Below, one piece after another: positions 16,263-23,872 of a stretch of 33,926 nt of DNA; within the stretch, counting starts at the first letter, position 1; every line of letters begins with the position of its first letter. The translations under genes were made by a program, and so were the position numbers. Origin of the DNA: JANNYA01 sp043754435 (GTDB lineage: Bacteria > Pseudomonadota > Gammaproteobacteria > Xanthomonadales > SZUA-5); assembly GCA_043754435.1 (NCBI GenBank), contig JAYUUS010000183.1, forward strand, positions 1-33,926, given 5' to 3'. The notes beneath the pieces are model-generated. The model was not told the origin of the DNA and made no database searches. It was given only the letters and a program-made list of their open reading frames with translations.

Positions 16263-16604
16263 TTATTTAATTTCGACATTGTCGATAGTGAAGCGAAACT
16301 GACCAACGGGGTTGCTGGCATTGAATGAAAAGCCAACTACCTGTGCCAAGTCTAGCCCGTCAAAGCCCGTCAGCGGTAGACGAATTTCCTGCCACTGCGT
16401 GCTGCTATCAAAGGTTTGACTCGGTGGAATACCGCCACGCGGGCCTGCGCCATCGGCAACAAGTTTTAGTTCTGCAAGCGAACTGCCACTTGTCGCGTTG
16501 ATTTTTACCGCCGATTTTTCCGGATTCAGAAAAACTGCGGCGGTTGCAGCCGCCAGCAATGTTGCGCAGGCAAGCGCCGCCTGCCATCCCGTTGAAATTC
16601 TCAT
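16263..16604 (-). CDS. Small exported protein with a CIA30/CBM-like C-terminal half
   Basis: A 113-residue protein with a signal peptide or anchor (MRISTGWQAALACATLLAAATAA), then a segment ending STQWQEIRLPLTGFDGLDLAQVVGFSF...GQFRFTIDNVEIK. That pattern (W-x-E-hRLPL..F.GLDL..V..hsF, then a final F-hhDNVEI strand) is seen at the C-terminal side of beta-sandwich carbohydrate-binding or CIA30-type domains; the N-terminal strands of such a domain appear to be missing, so this may be a shortened relative. It lies between the ABC permease and the histidine kinase on the same strand, 16 bases before the kinase, suggesting a sensory or accessory role in that operon. Function unknown. ORFs extending it upstream are shadows of the permease. 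Confidence 0.72.
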   Translation of the reverse strand: MRISTGWQAALACATLLAAATAAVFLNPEKSAVKINATSGSSLAELKLVADGAGPRGGIPPSQTFDSSTQWQEIRLPLTGFDGLDLAQVVGFSFNASNPVGQFRFTIDNVEIK

Positions 16605-16667
16605 GTAGTGTGCCTTATTTATTAAATTTCTAGTTCGAGAGAACAACAATATGTTAGCGCCCGCTAT

Positions 16668-16695
16668 CGTCATTCCGGCGAACGCCGGGATGACG
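16668..16695. repeat. Palindromic CGTCATTCCGGCG repeat (REP-like hairpin)
   Basis: CGTCATTCCGGCG (16668-16680) and CGCCGGGATGACG (16683-16695) form a 13-bp inverted repeat with a single G-T mismatch and a 2-nt centre. The GTCATTCC...GGAATGAC/GGGATGAC palindrome is a common dispersed element in proteobacterial intergenic regions. It lies in the 134-bp gap between the permease stop and the small exported gene; without a U-tract it is more likely a repeat element or mRNA-stabilising hairpin than a terminator. Confidence 0.65.
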
Positions 16696-16738
16696 AAAGC
16701 GCAGGTTTCTTTATTAGGGTTTTGAAATAGGATTGAAC

Positions 16739-17530
16739 CTATTTCACTTTCATGCGTAACCAGAACGTCATGGCGAGCCAAATCATCACGGCCGTAAATA
16801 CCAGCAGGTAGGTAATGTGCTGCCAGAGCGGCACACCCAGATCCGCACCAATCACTTTCAAGGCGATTTGCGAGGCGTGGTACGAAGGCCAGATCGGCGC
16901 AATTTTGCCGAGAAATTTTGGCAGTAGGTTGATCGGCAGCCACAGACCGGATAGAAACGCCATCGGTAAGTAAATGAAATTGACGACCGCCGGTGCCGCT
17001 TGGGCATTGACCAAAGTGCCAATTACCAAACCCATCGCGCAAAACGGCAATGCACTCAACAGGCTGATGAGCATCAGTAGCAGCCATTGGCTCAACTCTA
17101 GCTGCACGCCGCCAAAAGTCGTGGCTAATAAAGCTAATTCCAGAAAAATGATGCCAGCGAAAATTAAAGCCATGACCATTTTGGCGATGAAATAGGCACC
17201 CGGCAATGCCGGGACCGCACGCCGCCACCGCAACCAGCCGCGATCTTTTTCCATCGCTACGCTGACGCCAAAGCCGAATAAGCCTGGGCCCATTACGCCA
17301 AAAATGCAGTAGGTTGCCAACAAATAGCGGCTGATGTCGCCTTTACCGCTACCCATCAACACGCCAAACAGCGTATAGAACATCCCCGGAAATATCAGCG
17401 CCGGCAGGGCAAACATCGGCATACGCAGCATGCGCAGGAATTCGAAGCGCGCTTCCGTTAAATAGACCGAAAAAGCGCTGTAGGAGGACTTTTTGGATGA
17501 AGATTGGGTGATGCCGCTAGCCGTGCTCAT
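16739..17530 (-). CDS. ABC-2 type transporter permease
   Basis: A 263-residue permease with six membrane helices: a first helix around MPMFALPALIFPGMFYTLFGVL, then YLLATYCIFGVMGPGLFGFGVSVAMEKDRGWLRWRRAVP (typical ABC-2 coupling region), and further helices ending WLAMTFWLRMKVK. It should form an exporter with the upstream ATPase. The start is the ATG at 17530-17528, with CAGGGAG upstream; it overlaps the ATPase stop as ATGA. The ORF continues about 120 codons further upstream, but that part is a shadow of the ATPase gene. Substrate is not predictable; lipids, antibiotics or drugs are common for this group when paired with a DesKR-type system. Confidence 0.93.
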   Translation of the reverse strand: MSTASGITQSSSKKSSYSAFSVYLTEARFEFLRMLRMPMFALPALIFPGMFYTLFGVLMGSGKGDISRYLLATYCIFGVMGPGLFGFGVSVAMEKDRGWLRWRRAVPALPGAYFIAKMVMALIFAGIIFLELALLATTFGGVQLELSQWLLLMLISLLSALPFCAMGLVIGTLVNAQAAPAVVNFIYLPMAFLSGLWLPINLLPKFLGKIAPIWPSYHASQIALKVIGADLGVPLWQHITYLLVFTAVMIWLAMTFWLRMKVK

Positions 17531-18450
17531 TGCACTTGCTCCCTGGTTAATTTGACATGGGTTAATTCGACAAATGCTTCCGCCAAACCGGCGCGTTTGA
17601 TTTCCAGTTGCTGCAGGCTGTGATCGGCATTCAATAAACGCCGCGCCACCGCTTCGGCATCCTGCGTTTGAATGTGCAGGGTTTCGCCGTCGCGACTGAC
17701 GCTGTCGATGGCAGGCCAAAGTTTGATTTCTTCGATATCTAAGGCGCTGACGCAGCGGATGCGGCGCTGTGAAACGCGCGCGCGAATATTGTCCACGCTG
17801 CCTTCGGCGATGACCGCGCCCTGGGCAATCACGATCACGCGATCCGCCAAGGCTTCCGCCTCTTCCAAATAGTGCGTGGTCAGCACAATTGCGCAACCCT
17901 CAAGGATGAGCTTTCGCAAGCTCGCCCACAGCGCCGCACGCGCCTCGATATCAAGACCTACGGTAGGCTCGTCCAAAAACAAGATTTCAACCTTAGCGCA
18001 GATCGCCAACGCAAACTGCACGCGCCGCTGCTGGCCGCCGGAGAGTTTTCCGTAAAAGCGCGGCAGCAAATCCGCGATACCGGCCATTTCACAAACTTCT
18101 GTAAGTGCGCGCTTTTGCGGGTAATAACTCTGCGTCAAAGCCAGCAATTCCGAAACCCGCAGCGTTTCTGGCAGCTCCGCACTTTGCAGCATCACGCCGA
18201 TACGTTGCCGTGCTGATAACTCCTGCGGGTCCTGACCGAATAGGCTAACTGTGCCAGAGTCTGCTGCAATCAAATTCAGCAGCAAGGATACAGCGGTGGT
18301 TTTGCCCGCGCCGTTCGGCCCCAGTAGCGCCAGAATTTCACCGGCATGTACCGATAAATTCAAGCCTTCGAGCGCGCTTACTTTGCTGTAACGCTTGCTA
18401 ACGTTTTCCAGACGCGCCAAAGGTGTTTTGATGTCTTGTGATGTGCACAT
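17527..18450 (-). CDS. ABC transporter ATP-binding protein
   Basis: A 307-residue ATPase of the CcmA/drug-exporter class: Walker A GPNGAGKTT (44-52), signature LSGGQQRR (from 136), Walker B ILFLDEPTVGLD (from 156) and H-loop TTHYLEEAE, followed by a 90-residue C-terminal domain of the DrrA/NatA type. The start at ATG 18450-18448 has GAGGAAA seven to nine bases upstream and gives MCTSQDIKTPLARLENVSKRY; an earlier in-frame ATG adds 27 residues without support. First gene of the minus-strand operon ATPase-permease-small protein-kinase-regulator. The operon promoter should lie in 18451-18650, shared with the divergent propeller gene. Confidence 0.95.
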   Translation of the reverse strand: MCTSQDIKTPLARLENVSKRYSKVSALEGLNLSVHAGEILALLGPNGAGKTTAVSLLLNLIAADSGTVSLFGQDPQELSARQRIGVMLQSAELPETLRVSELLALTQSYYPQKRALTEVCEMAGIADLLPRFYGKLSGGQQRRVQFALAICAKVEILFLDEPTVGLDIEARAALWASLRKLILEGCAIVLTTHYLEEAEALADRVIVIAQGAVIAEGSVDNIRARVSQRRIRCVSALDIEEIKLWPAIDSVSRDGETLHIQTQDAEAVARRLLNADHSLQQLEIKRAGLAEAFVELTHVKLTREQVQ

Positions 18451-18652
18451 GGTGTTTTCCTCAATGCTGGCTAATGTGCATTTGCGAAGCGCCTCGTATG
18501 AGTGGCCTTCGTCAGCAATATCAGATGACATTTGTCAGCTCGGCGAAATTTAGTTCACGTTGGCTGCCAAAATTTACGCAAAGCAACGCGCACGCGCCAA
18601 CCGACAGGGTTAATCTTTTGCTTGAGCACTTTCACTTGACAGGAAAACCAAA

Positions 18653-21600
18653 ATGCAGCGGAGCCACAAAAAAATAGCGACCTGCTTTGCGGTAGCCGCA
18701 ATGTTGTCGGGTGTGGGTAGTTTTGTTCAGGCAGCCGATTTGCCCTATGTGAATTGGGAAAACCACCCGATTCATGCGCTGGATTTAAGCCCAGATCACA
18801 AAACGCTGGCGGTGGCGCACACGGCAGATCAACGCGTGCAGCTTTTTGACGTCTCGAGCGGCACGCCCATTCCGATTGGCAATGTCTTGGTAGGCGTTGA
18901 CCCGGTCAGCGTGCGCTTTCGCAGCAATTCCGAGCTTTGGGCGGTGAATCATATTTCGGACTCGGTCAGCGTCATTGATTTAGCCACGCGCCAAATTCGC
19001 GCGACGCTGCACACCAGCGATGAGCCGTTCGATGTGGTTTTTGCCGCTGGCAAAGCGTTTGTAAGCTGCTCGCAAGCCAATGAAATTGCGGTTTTTGACT
19101 TAAACGATCTGACCCTTAGCCCGCGCAGCATTGCGATTCAAGCGCAAGATCCGCGCGCACTGGCGGTAAGCCCAGATGGTAAAACCGTGTACGCCGCGAT
19201 CTTTGAATCGGGCAACGCCACCACTGCGTTATTTGGCGGCTTTAGCCGCAGTGACCCACGCTTGCCCAATGTCGTCAACGATGTGCGCGGCCCTTACGGT
19301 GGCGTCAATCCGCCGCCGAATGCGGGCACCACCTTTAACCCGCCGGTGAATCCGGTTGTGACTCCGCCGAAGGTTTCGTTGATTGTGCGCCGCGATGCGA
19401 ACCGGCGTTGGATGGACGACAACCAGCATGACTGGACGCGCTTTGTCTCTGGCGATTTGGCAGGTGCATCCCGGCGTGTGCAGGGCTGGGACGTGGTAGA
19501 TCGCGATATCGCCGTAATTGACGCCGCGAATTTGAGCGTGCGCTATGTCACTGGCCTGATGAATATCGGTATGGCGCTTGCCGTCAAACCCAGCGACGGT
19601 GAAATTACCCTGGTCGGCACCGACGCCACCAACGAAGTGCGCTATGAACCGAACGTCAAAGGCCGCTTTGTGAAAGTCGAATTAGCGCGGGTCAGCGCCG
19701 CCAATGCCCTTAGCGGGACGAGCAATGCAGCAACGGGCGGAAACAGCGTTGTCGATCTGAATCCGCACCTGAATTACGCGCTGCAAACTGCGCCGCAAAG
19801 TGTGCGCGATCAATCTATTGGCGACCCGCGTGCGGTCGTTTGGCGGGGCGATGGTCAGTTGGCCTGGATTGCGGGTTTGGGCTCCAATAATGTGATTGCG
19901 ATTGATGCACTTGGGCGGCGCGTGGGCGCGCCGATACGCACCGGCGCAGGCCCTGCTGGTTTGGCGCTGGATGAAGCCAAGGCTAGGCTTTATGTGTGGA
20001 ATCACTTTGATGCCTCGCTTTCGGTAGTCGACACCGCGCAGCTCAGCGAAATTGCACGGGTGCCGGTGTTTAACCCGCTGCCGCAGGCAATTCGCAACGG
20101 TCGGGCGTTTTTGTACGACACCCAGCGTACTTCAGGCTTAGGCCAAGCCTCGTGCGCCTCGTGCCATGTGGACGCGCGTATGGATCAACTGGGCTGGGAT
20201 TTAGGCGACCCATCGCAGCCGCCGGTGGCGTTTGATCAAAATTGTGCCACTTCCTTAGTGGCAGCTTGCACCAGCTATCACGCCATGAAAGGGCCGATGA
20301 CCACGCAAACGTTGCAAGACATTATCGGGCATGAGCCGCTGCATTGGCGCGGCGACCGGCGCGGCATCGAAGCCTTCAACCCGGCGTTTGTCGGTTTGCT
20401 GGGCGATGATACTGAGCTAACGGCCCCGGATATGGCCGCGTTTAAAGCGTTTTTAGCCAGCATCACCTTCCCGCCGAACCCGTATCGCGGCATTGATAAC
20501 AGCTTGCCAGAAGCCTTAGCCTTGACCGGCCAACGCACCAGCGGGCGCTTTTCGATGGTCGGTTTACCGCTTGGCGTGGGCAATGCGAAACGCGGCTTGC
20601 AGCTGTATTCCAATAGCTTTTTAGACTCGCAATTTCAGTGCGCCAGCTGCCACACTTTGCCCACCGGCATGGCGGTCAACGGCGCGATTCGTTCGCCGAT
20701 TTTGAATTTTTCCGTGGGCATGGGTAGTTTGCCGATTGGCCCGCTGGGCGAAAACCACTTAGGCGTGGTCAGCACCGATGGCTTCACCAATGTTTCGATC
20801 AAAGTGCCGCAAACCCGCAATATGCAGGAAAAAGTGGGCATGGAATTCACCTCCACGGAAAGTTTGTCGGGCTTTGGTTTCGCGCATGACGGCACGGTCG
20901 ATTCACTCGCAGACTTTTTCTCCGCCAGCCTGTTTAGCCCGCAATCGGATCAGGACATTGCTGATCTGGTGGCGCTGAATATGGCCTTTTCAGGCTCGGA
21001 TTTTGGCAATGCCAATCCGATATTGACGGCACCCGCACCGCTGTCCAAAGATAGCCACGCGGCCGTGGGTGTGCAGGTGACTGTAAGCGCAGCGAGTCCG
21101 CCTGCACAAGCCAGCGAATTACTCGCGTTAGCGCGTGCGCAAAAAATTGATTTGGTTGCCGTGCAAGGACGGCAAAGCTATGCGTTTAATGCTGGCGCTG
21201 ACAAATTTATTGGCGATGTCGGCCAAACGCCATTGAGCAGCGCGCAGCTGCTGGCCCTAGCCAACGCGCAAGCGCCGCAAACTTGGACCGCTTTGCCTGT
21301 GGGTTTAGCGCAGCGCATCGGCGTTGACCGCGATGGCGATGGCATCAGCAACGCAGTTGAAATTGCGCAGGGCTCGAACCCAGCCGATGCCACATCCAAG
21401 CAAATTCAACCGGTGCAAGGCATGTGGTTCAACCCGGCGCGCAGCGGCCACGGCTTTGATGTGCAGTTTGTCGGCTCCACGCTTTTTGTCACTTGGTTTA
21501 CCTATCAAGACGACGGCACGCCGACTTGGTATGTCGCCGTGGCTGCCTATGCGCGCCCCTGGAGCGCGCCGATGAGCCGCTTTGTTTGGGATCCAGTGGC

Positions 21601-22117
21601 AAAGCGCGCGGTGGAAACGCGGGTTGGGCAATTGAGCTTGAATTTCACCGATGCGCTGCACGGGCAGGTGGATTGGCAAATTGGGAGCCGAGGCGGCTCA
21701 GAACCCTTGCAGCCCTTGATTACTGCCGCGACGCCGGTTTTGGATCGCACCGGCAATTGGTATGACCCGACACAGCCCGGCTGGGGCTTAGGCGTTTATA
21801 CCTTGGGCGATGTGCTGTTTAGCGTGGCGTATTTTTACGACAGCGCCAATCAGCCGCGCTGGGTAGTCGGACAGTCCACTAATACCGACAGCCCTGTCGT
21901 TGCGATGCAGTCCGCAATGGGTTTTTGCCCGGATTGCGCGCACAAAGCGTTGGTATTAAGCCCAGGCGGCGAAGTTCGCTATCAATTCAACGGGACACGC
22001 GCCGCTACTGCGCAAGTTGATGTGTTTGATGCAGGTGCGTCAAATGCCCACTGGCAGCGCGGACCTGCGGCGATTACGCCGCTTTCGACGGTGGTGCTGC
22101 ATCCGGAGCAGTTTTAA
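18653..22117 (+). CDS. Exported YVTN-type beta-propeller with two haem c motifs and a C-terminal beta module
   Basis: A 1154-residue secreted protein. Signal peptide about 1-27 (FAVAAML...FVQAA). Residues about 30-490 form a YncE/YVTN-like beta-propeller (LDLSPDHKTLAVAHT, VSVIDLATRQI, ALAVSPDGKTVYAA, GLALDEAKARLYVWNH). Two haem-attachment motifs follow: CASCH at 501-505 and CASCH at 663-667, in a region resembling di-haem cytochrome c peroxidase/MauG-like proteins (RTSGLGQASCASCH, QTRNMQEKVGM). Then comes a calcium-loop-like DRDGDGISNAVEIAQGSNP (about 890-910) and a C-terminal pair of GMWFNPARSGHGF / GNWYDPTQPGWGL repeats (about 920-1090). It probably works in the periplasm or on the surface in electron transfer or oxidation; substrate unknown. 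AGGAAAACCAAA precedes the ATG. The spacer to the divergent ABC gene is 202 bases. Confidence 0.87.
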   Translation: MQRSHKKIATCFAVAAMLSGVGSFVQAADLPYVNWENHPIHALDLSPDHKTLAVAHTADQRVQLFDVSSGTPIPIGNVLVGVDPVSVRFRSNSELWAVNHISDSVSVIDLATRQIRATLHTSDEPFDVVFAAGKAFVSCSQANEIAVFDLNDLTLSPRSIAIQAQDPRALAVSPDGKTVYAAIFESGNATTALFGGFSRSDPRLPNVVNDVRGPYGGVNPPPNAGTTFNPPVNPVVTPPKVSLIVRRDANRRWMDDNQHDWTRFVSGDLAGASRRVQGWDVVDRDIAVIDAANLSVRYVTGLMNIGMALAVKPSDGEITLVGTDATNEVRYEPNVKGRFVKVELARVSAANALSGTSNAATGGNSVVDLNPHLNYALQTAPQSVRDQSIGDPRAVVWRGDGQLAWIAGLGSNNVIAIDALGRRVGAPIRTGAGPAGLALDEAKARLYVWNHFDASLSVVDTAQLSEIARVPVFNPLPQAIRNGRAFLYDTQRTSGLGQASCASCHVDARMDQLGWDLGDPSQPPVAFDQNCATSLVAACTSYHAMKGPMTTQTLQDIIGHEPLHWRGDRRGIEAFNPAFVGLLGDDTELTAPDMAAFKAFLASITFPPNPYRGIDNSLPEALALTGQRTSGRFSMVGLPLGVGNAKRGLQLYSNSFLDSQFQCASCHTLPTGMAVNGAIRSPILNFSVGMGSLPIGPLGENHLGVVSTDGFTNVSIKVPQTRNMQEKVGMEFTSTESLSGFGFAHDGTVDSLADFFSASLFSPQSDQDIADLVALNMAFSGSDFGNANPILTAPAPLSKDSHAAVGVQVTVSAASPPAQASELLALARAQKIDLVAVQGRQSYAFNAGADKFIGDVGQTPLSSAQLLALANAQAPQTWTALPVGLAQRIGVDRDGDGISNAVEIAQGSNPADATSKQIQPVQGMWFNPARSGHGFDVQFVGSTLFVTWFTYQDDGTPTWYVAVAAYARPWSAPMSRFVWDPVAKRAVETRVGQLSLNFTDALHGQVDWQIGSRGGSEPLQPLITAATPVLDRTGNWYDPTQPGWGLGVYTLGDVLFSVAYFYDSANQPRWVVGQSTNTDSPVVAMQSAMGFCPDCAHKALVLSPGGEVRYQFNGTRAATAQVDVFDAGASNAHWQRGPAAITPLSTVVLHPEQF

Positions 22118-22127
22118 GTGGTATCGA

Positions 22128-22280
22128 ATGGCTGGACATCCAATGCTTGATCTGCCCGAAGAGTTTGAATTAATTGGCTTCTTTGAGTCTGAGTCGCATT
22201 TGGCGGCCCCCGGAACGCCATGGGTTTACAACTCCATCACTTTTGAGACGCAGCCATGGCCAAACTTCCCAGCAATCTGA
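22128..22280 (+). pseudogene. Short ORF, possible 5' fragment of an interrupted gene
   Basis: From ATG 22128 (or 22143) a 45-50 codon frame reads MLDLPEEFELIGFFESESHL...APGTPWVYNSITFET and then drifts into QPWPNFPAI and stops, overlapping the first 25 bases of the next gene. The first part has the feel of the start of a real soluble protein (acidic, FFESE...PWVYN), and I recall similar openings in Xanthomonad hypothetical proteins. The last nine codons overlap the start of the following cassette-like gene. Read as a truncated gene end rather than a functional peptide; function unknown. Confidence 0.4.
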
Positions 22281-22879
22281 TCCTAATCATAGCCATGCTC
22301 GCCGCTCAGTCCTGCGCAGCGACATCATCTACCGACCGTGCTGTGTGCCCGAGCAGAACAGCAGACGACTACTACTTTGCACGTAGCACCATCGATCAGA
22401 CGGATAAACGCTCCGATAAGTTTGTCCGTCGGTGGTACTCCAAGCACTTAATTGCCATGGCGGAGCCGTCGATTTCTTGCGGACGGCCAGGACATGTTCT
22501 CCGATTTACGTGGTTACGCACATTTCACCATCCGGTTGTTGTAAAGGTCACTTATAAGGGAAGTAATGCGCTTGTCCAAGCTGTTGAGCTAGATGGAGCT
22601 GGTGGCTATGAGCCGGGAAAAGTACTCAGACGCACAGAAAAGACGCTATCGGTCGATGCGCTTAAAGATCTGAAGAAAGCTTTTACTGAGGGGGAATTTG
22701 ACTCCATAACTGCCTCTGAAAAGCGCAATGGTCTTGACGGTTCTGAGTGGATTGTGGAAGCCTCAGACAAGGGCAAATATCACATGGTTGTGCGCTGGTC
22801 CCCGGATAACGGCCCGATTCGGGATATTGGCTCCCGTTTCCTTGCTCTCACCGGATGGACGTTTGATGAGGTGTACTAG
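22256..22879 (+). CDS. Exported hypothetical protein, probable integron cassette gene
   Basis: A 207-residue protein with an N-terminal signal (MAKLPSNLILIIAMLAAQSCAATSS; the AAQSC is not a clean lipobox). The mature part has DYYFARSTIDQTDKRSDKFVRRWYSKHL, LRFTWLRTFHHPVVVKVTY and a C-terminal GLDGSEWIVEASDKGKYHMVVRWSPDNG segment. I do not recognise a named family, though the last block recalls exported Xanthomonad proteins of unknown role. Its stop codon (22877-22879) is seven bases before an attC site in the same orientation, the spacing expected of a gene cassette. The base composition looks slightly more AT-rich than the flanking propeller genes. No strong ribosome binding site precedes the ATG, as is common for cassette genes. 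Confidence 0.75.
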   Translation: MAKLPSNLILIIAMLAAQSCAATSSTDRAVCPSRTADDYYFARSTIDQTDKRSDKFVRRWYSKHLIAMAEPSISCGRPGHVLRFTWLRTFHHPVVVKVTYKGSNALVQAVELDGAGGYEPGKVLRRTEKTLSVDALKDLKKAFTEGEFDSITASEKRNGLDGSEWIVEASDKGKYHMVVRWSPDNGPIRDIGSRFLALTGWTFDEVY

Positions 22880-22886
22880 CAATGAC

Positions 22887-22949
22887 AGCTAAAAATTTAT
22901 TCAAGCCGAAGCTGCTGCTTCGCAGCTCGGCTTAATTCAGGTGTTGAAC
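22887..22949 (+). other. Integron attC recombination site (59-base element)
   Basis: A 63-bp site. The 3' core is GTTGAAC (22943-22949), an exact GTTRRRY match. The 5' core AGCTAAA (22887-22893) is a degenerate RYYYAAC. The centre is an imperfect palindrome: AAGCCG (22903-22908), an unpaired A at 22909, AGCTGC (22910-22915), a 6-nt loop, GCAGCT (22922-22927) and CGGCTT (22928-22933). The single extra A on the left arm reproduces the extrahelical base that orients folded attC sites, and the spacers (TTTATTCAAGCC, GGCTTAATTCAGG) match the canonical class 1 cassette sites I know. Orientation agrees with the gene ending at 22879. No integrase is in the window. Confidence 0.85.
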
Positions 22950-23202
22950 CAAGCCGCTAAGCGGCAGGCACACTGTTAGCGTCCATGGCAATAGCCGTGC
23001 AGCGCGCCCCACCCAATTGGCTAGCACCTACAGGCCAAAACGACACATGGCTGTTGCCACAGAATTCTTGAGTCAGCACAGGCGCTATATCCAGCGCTGA
23101 CAACTCGGCCAAACATACGGCGGCAGCATAGGCGTAGCAGCGCTGTCGCCAACGCAAAACGGTGATTGATGCTTCAGCTGGCGCAATTGGGGCACCACGT
23201 GG
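22950..23202. other. Unassigned stretch between attC and the BrnA gene
   Basis: Right after the attC lies a small hairpin GCCGC-TAA-GCGGC (22953-22965). The minus strand is open from the BrnA stop codon (23203-23205) to a TAG at 22957-22959 in the same frame. It gives about 81 codons without an ATG (the only early start is a TTG at 23157) and includes SHVSFWPVGASQLGGAR. No domain is recognised. It may be a cassette relic, a gene end, or chance. Confidence 0.35.
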
Positions 23203-23484
23203 TTACGCAGCTGCTTCCAATGCCGCTTCTTCGATGAGCTTGGCAGGAACGCCCCTCTTCTTCAGCGCTTCTGCAAGGCGTGCCGACTGACCAAAAATAT
23301 GCAGAGCTTCATCGCGTCGCAGACACTCGCTAATGTATGCCTTGAGCAGCGCTTGATAGCCGGTGAACCCCTTGTGGGGCGCGATCGCTTTGAGCGACTC
23401 CACCACATCTTCCGGGATGCGCAGAGTGATGCTAGTCATGGGCCGGTTTTTTTGAAGGCGCGTTTTTAGTTGTTTATGAATCAT
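23203..23484 (-). CDS. brnA: BrnA-family antitoxin
   Basis: A 93-residue antitoxin of the BrnTA type II module. From about residue 16, MTSITLRIPEDVVESLKAIAPHKGFTGYQALLKAYISECLRRDEA fits a ribbon-helix-helix (CopG-like) DNA-binding domain that autorepresses the operon; the C-terminal helix (ARLAEALKKRGVPAKLIEEAALEAA) should neutralise BrnT. The ATG at 23484-23482, with AGGAG 13-9 bases upstream, overlaps the last 11 bases of the toxin gene, giving translational coupling; a second ATG at 23439 would start directly at the RHH domain. Confidence 0.87.
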   Translation of the reverse strand: MIHKQLKTRLQKNRPMTSITLRIPEDVVESLKAIAPHKGFTGYQALLKAYISECLRRDEALHIFGQSARLAEALKKRGVPAKLIEEAALEAAA

Positions 23485-23770
23485 GGTCTCTGCGCTCCTG
23501 GGGTGTGGCTTTGCGGGCCGAAATGATGCGGATGAACTCACTCTCAAACTCGATATGCACCACGAACAGCAGCCGTCCTTTGGTGTCGTAGCCAATGATT
23601 GCGTCACGGGCTTCGTTGTTTCTGCTGGCATCTACCAGCCGGAACAAGGGGTCGAAGAACACTTCTGCGGCCTGCTCGAACGTAATGCCGTCATGTTCTG
23701 CGATATTGAGGCGCGCCTTCTCGTCATCCCAGACGAAGGCGGTGCCATTGAGTTCAAAGCGGACGTTCAT
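23474..23770 (-). CDS. brnT: BrnT-family ribonuclease toxin
   Basis: A 98-residue RelE-fold toxin. FVWDDEKARLNIAEHDGITFEQAAEVFFDPL is the typical BrnT opening (W-D..K...N..KH.v.FeeA..vF.D), followed by RDAIIGYDTKGRLLFVVHIE and IRIISARKATPQERRDHD, the conserved RIISARKA(T/S)xxER end. BrnT cleaves mRNA under stress and is held by BrnA. Toxin first, antitoxin second, as usual for brnTA. The gene sits 0.5 kb from an attC site; toxin-antitoxin pairs are frequent stabilisers of cassette arrays. Confidence 0.92.
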   Translation of the reverse strand: MNVRFELNGTAFVWDDEKARLNIAEHDGITFEQAAEVFFDPLFRLVDASRNNEARDAIIGYDTKGRLLFVVHIEFESEFIRIISARKATPQERRDHDS

Positions 23771-23787
23771 GCATAGATGTTGCTCCG

Positions 23788-23810
23788 ACGTATGGACATA
23801 GTCAATACGT
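23788..23810 (-). promoter_or_regulatory. Candidate brnTA operator/promoter palindrome
   Basis: ACGTAT (23788-23793) and ATACGT (23805-23810) form a perfect 6-bp inverted repeat spaced by 11 bases, 18 bases upstream of the brnT ATG. A minus-strand TTGACT (23805-23800) lies inside it and could be a -35, with a weak CAACAT 17 bases on. The layout fits autorepression by dimers of the RHH antitoxin. Confidence 0.45.
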
Positions 23811-23872
23811 TAATTTCTGACTCGTTGCGCTTCGATTTCATTTATTTTACAAAGCAATTGGCGTCCGGTTAT

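Noticed and set aside
16605..17228. Long upstream extension of the small exported protein (321 residues)
   Set aside because: The added part overlaps the ABC permease in another frame and passes through the palindromic repeat; the signal peptide begins at the internal Met at 16604.
22953..22991. A second attC immediately after the first (GCCGC-TAA-GCGGC hairpin and GTTAGCG)
   Set aside because: There is no matching 5' core, no L-box layout and no extrahelical base, and GTTAGCG breaks the RRRY rule.
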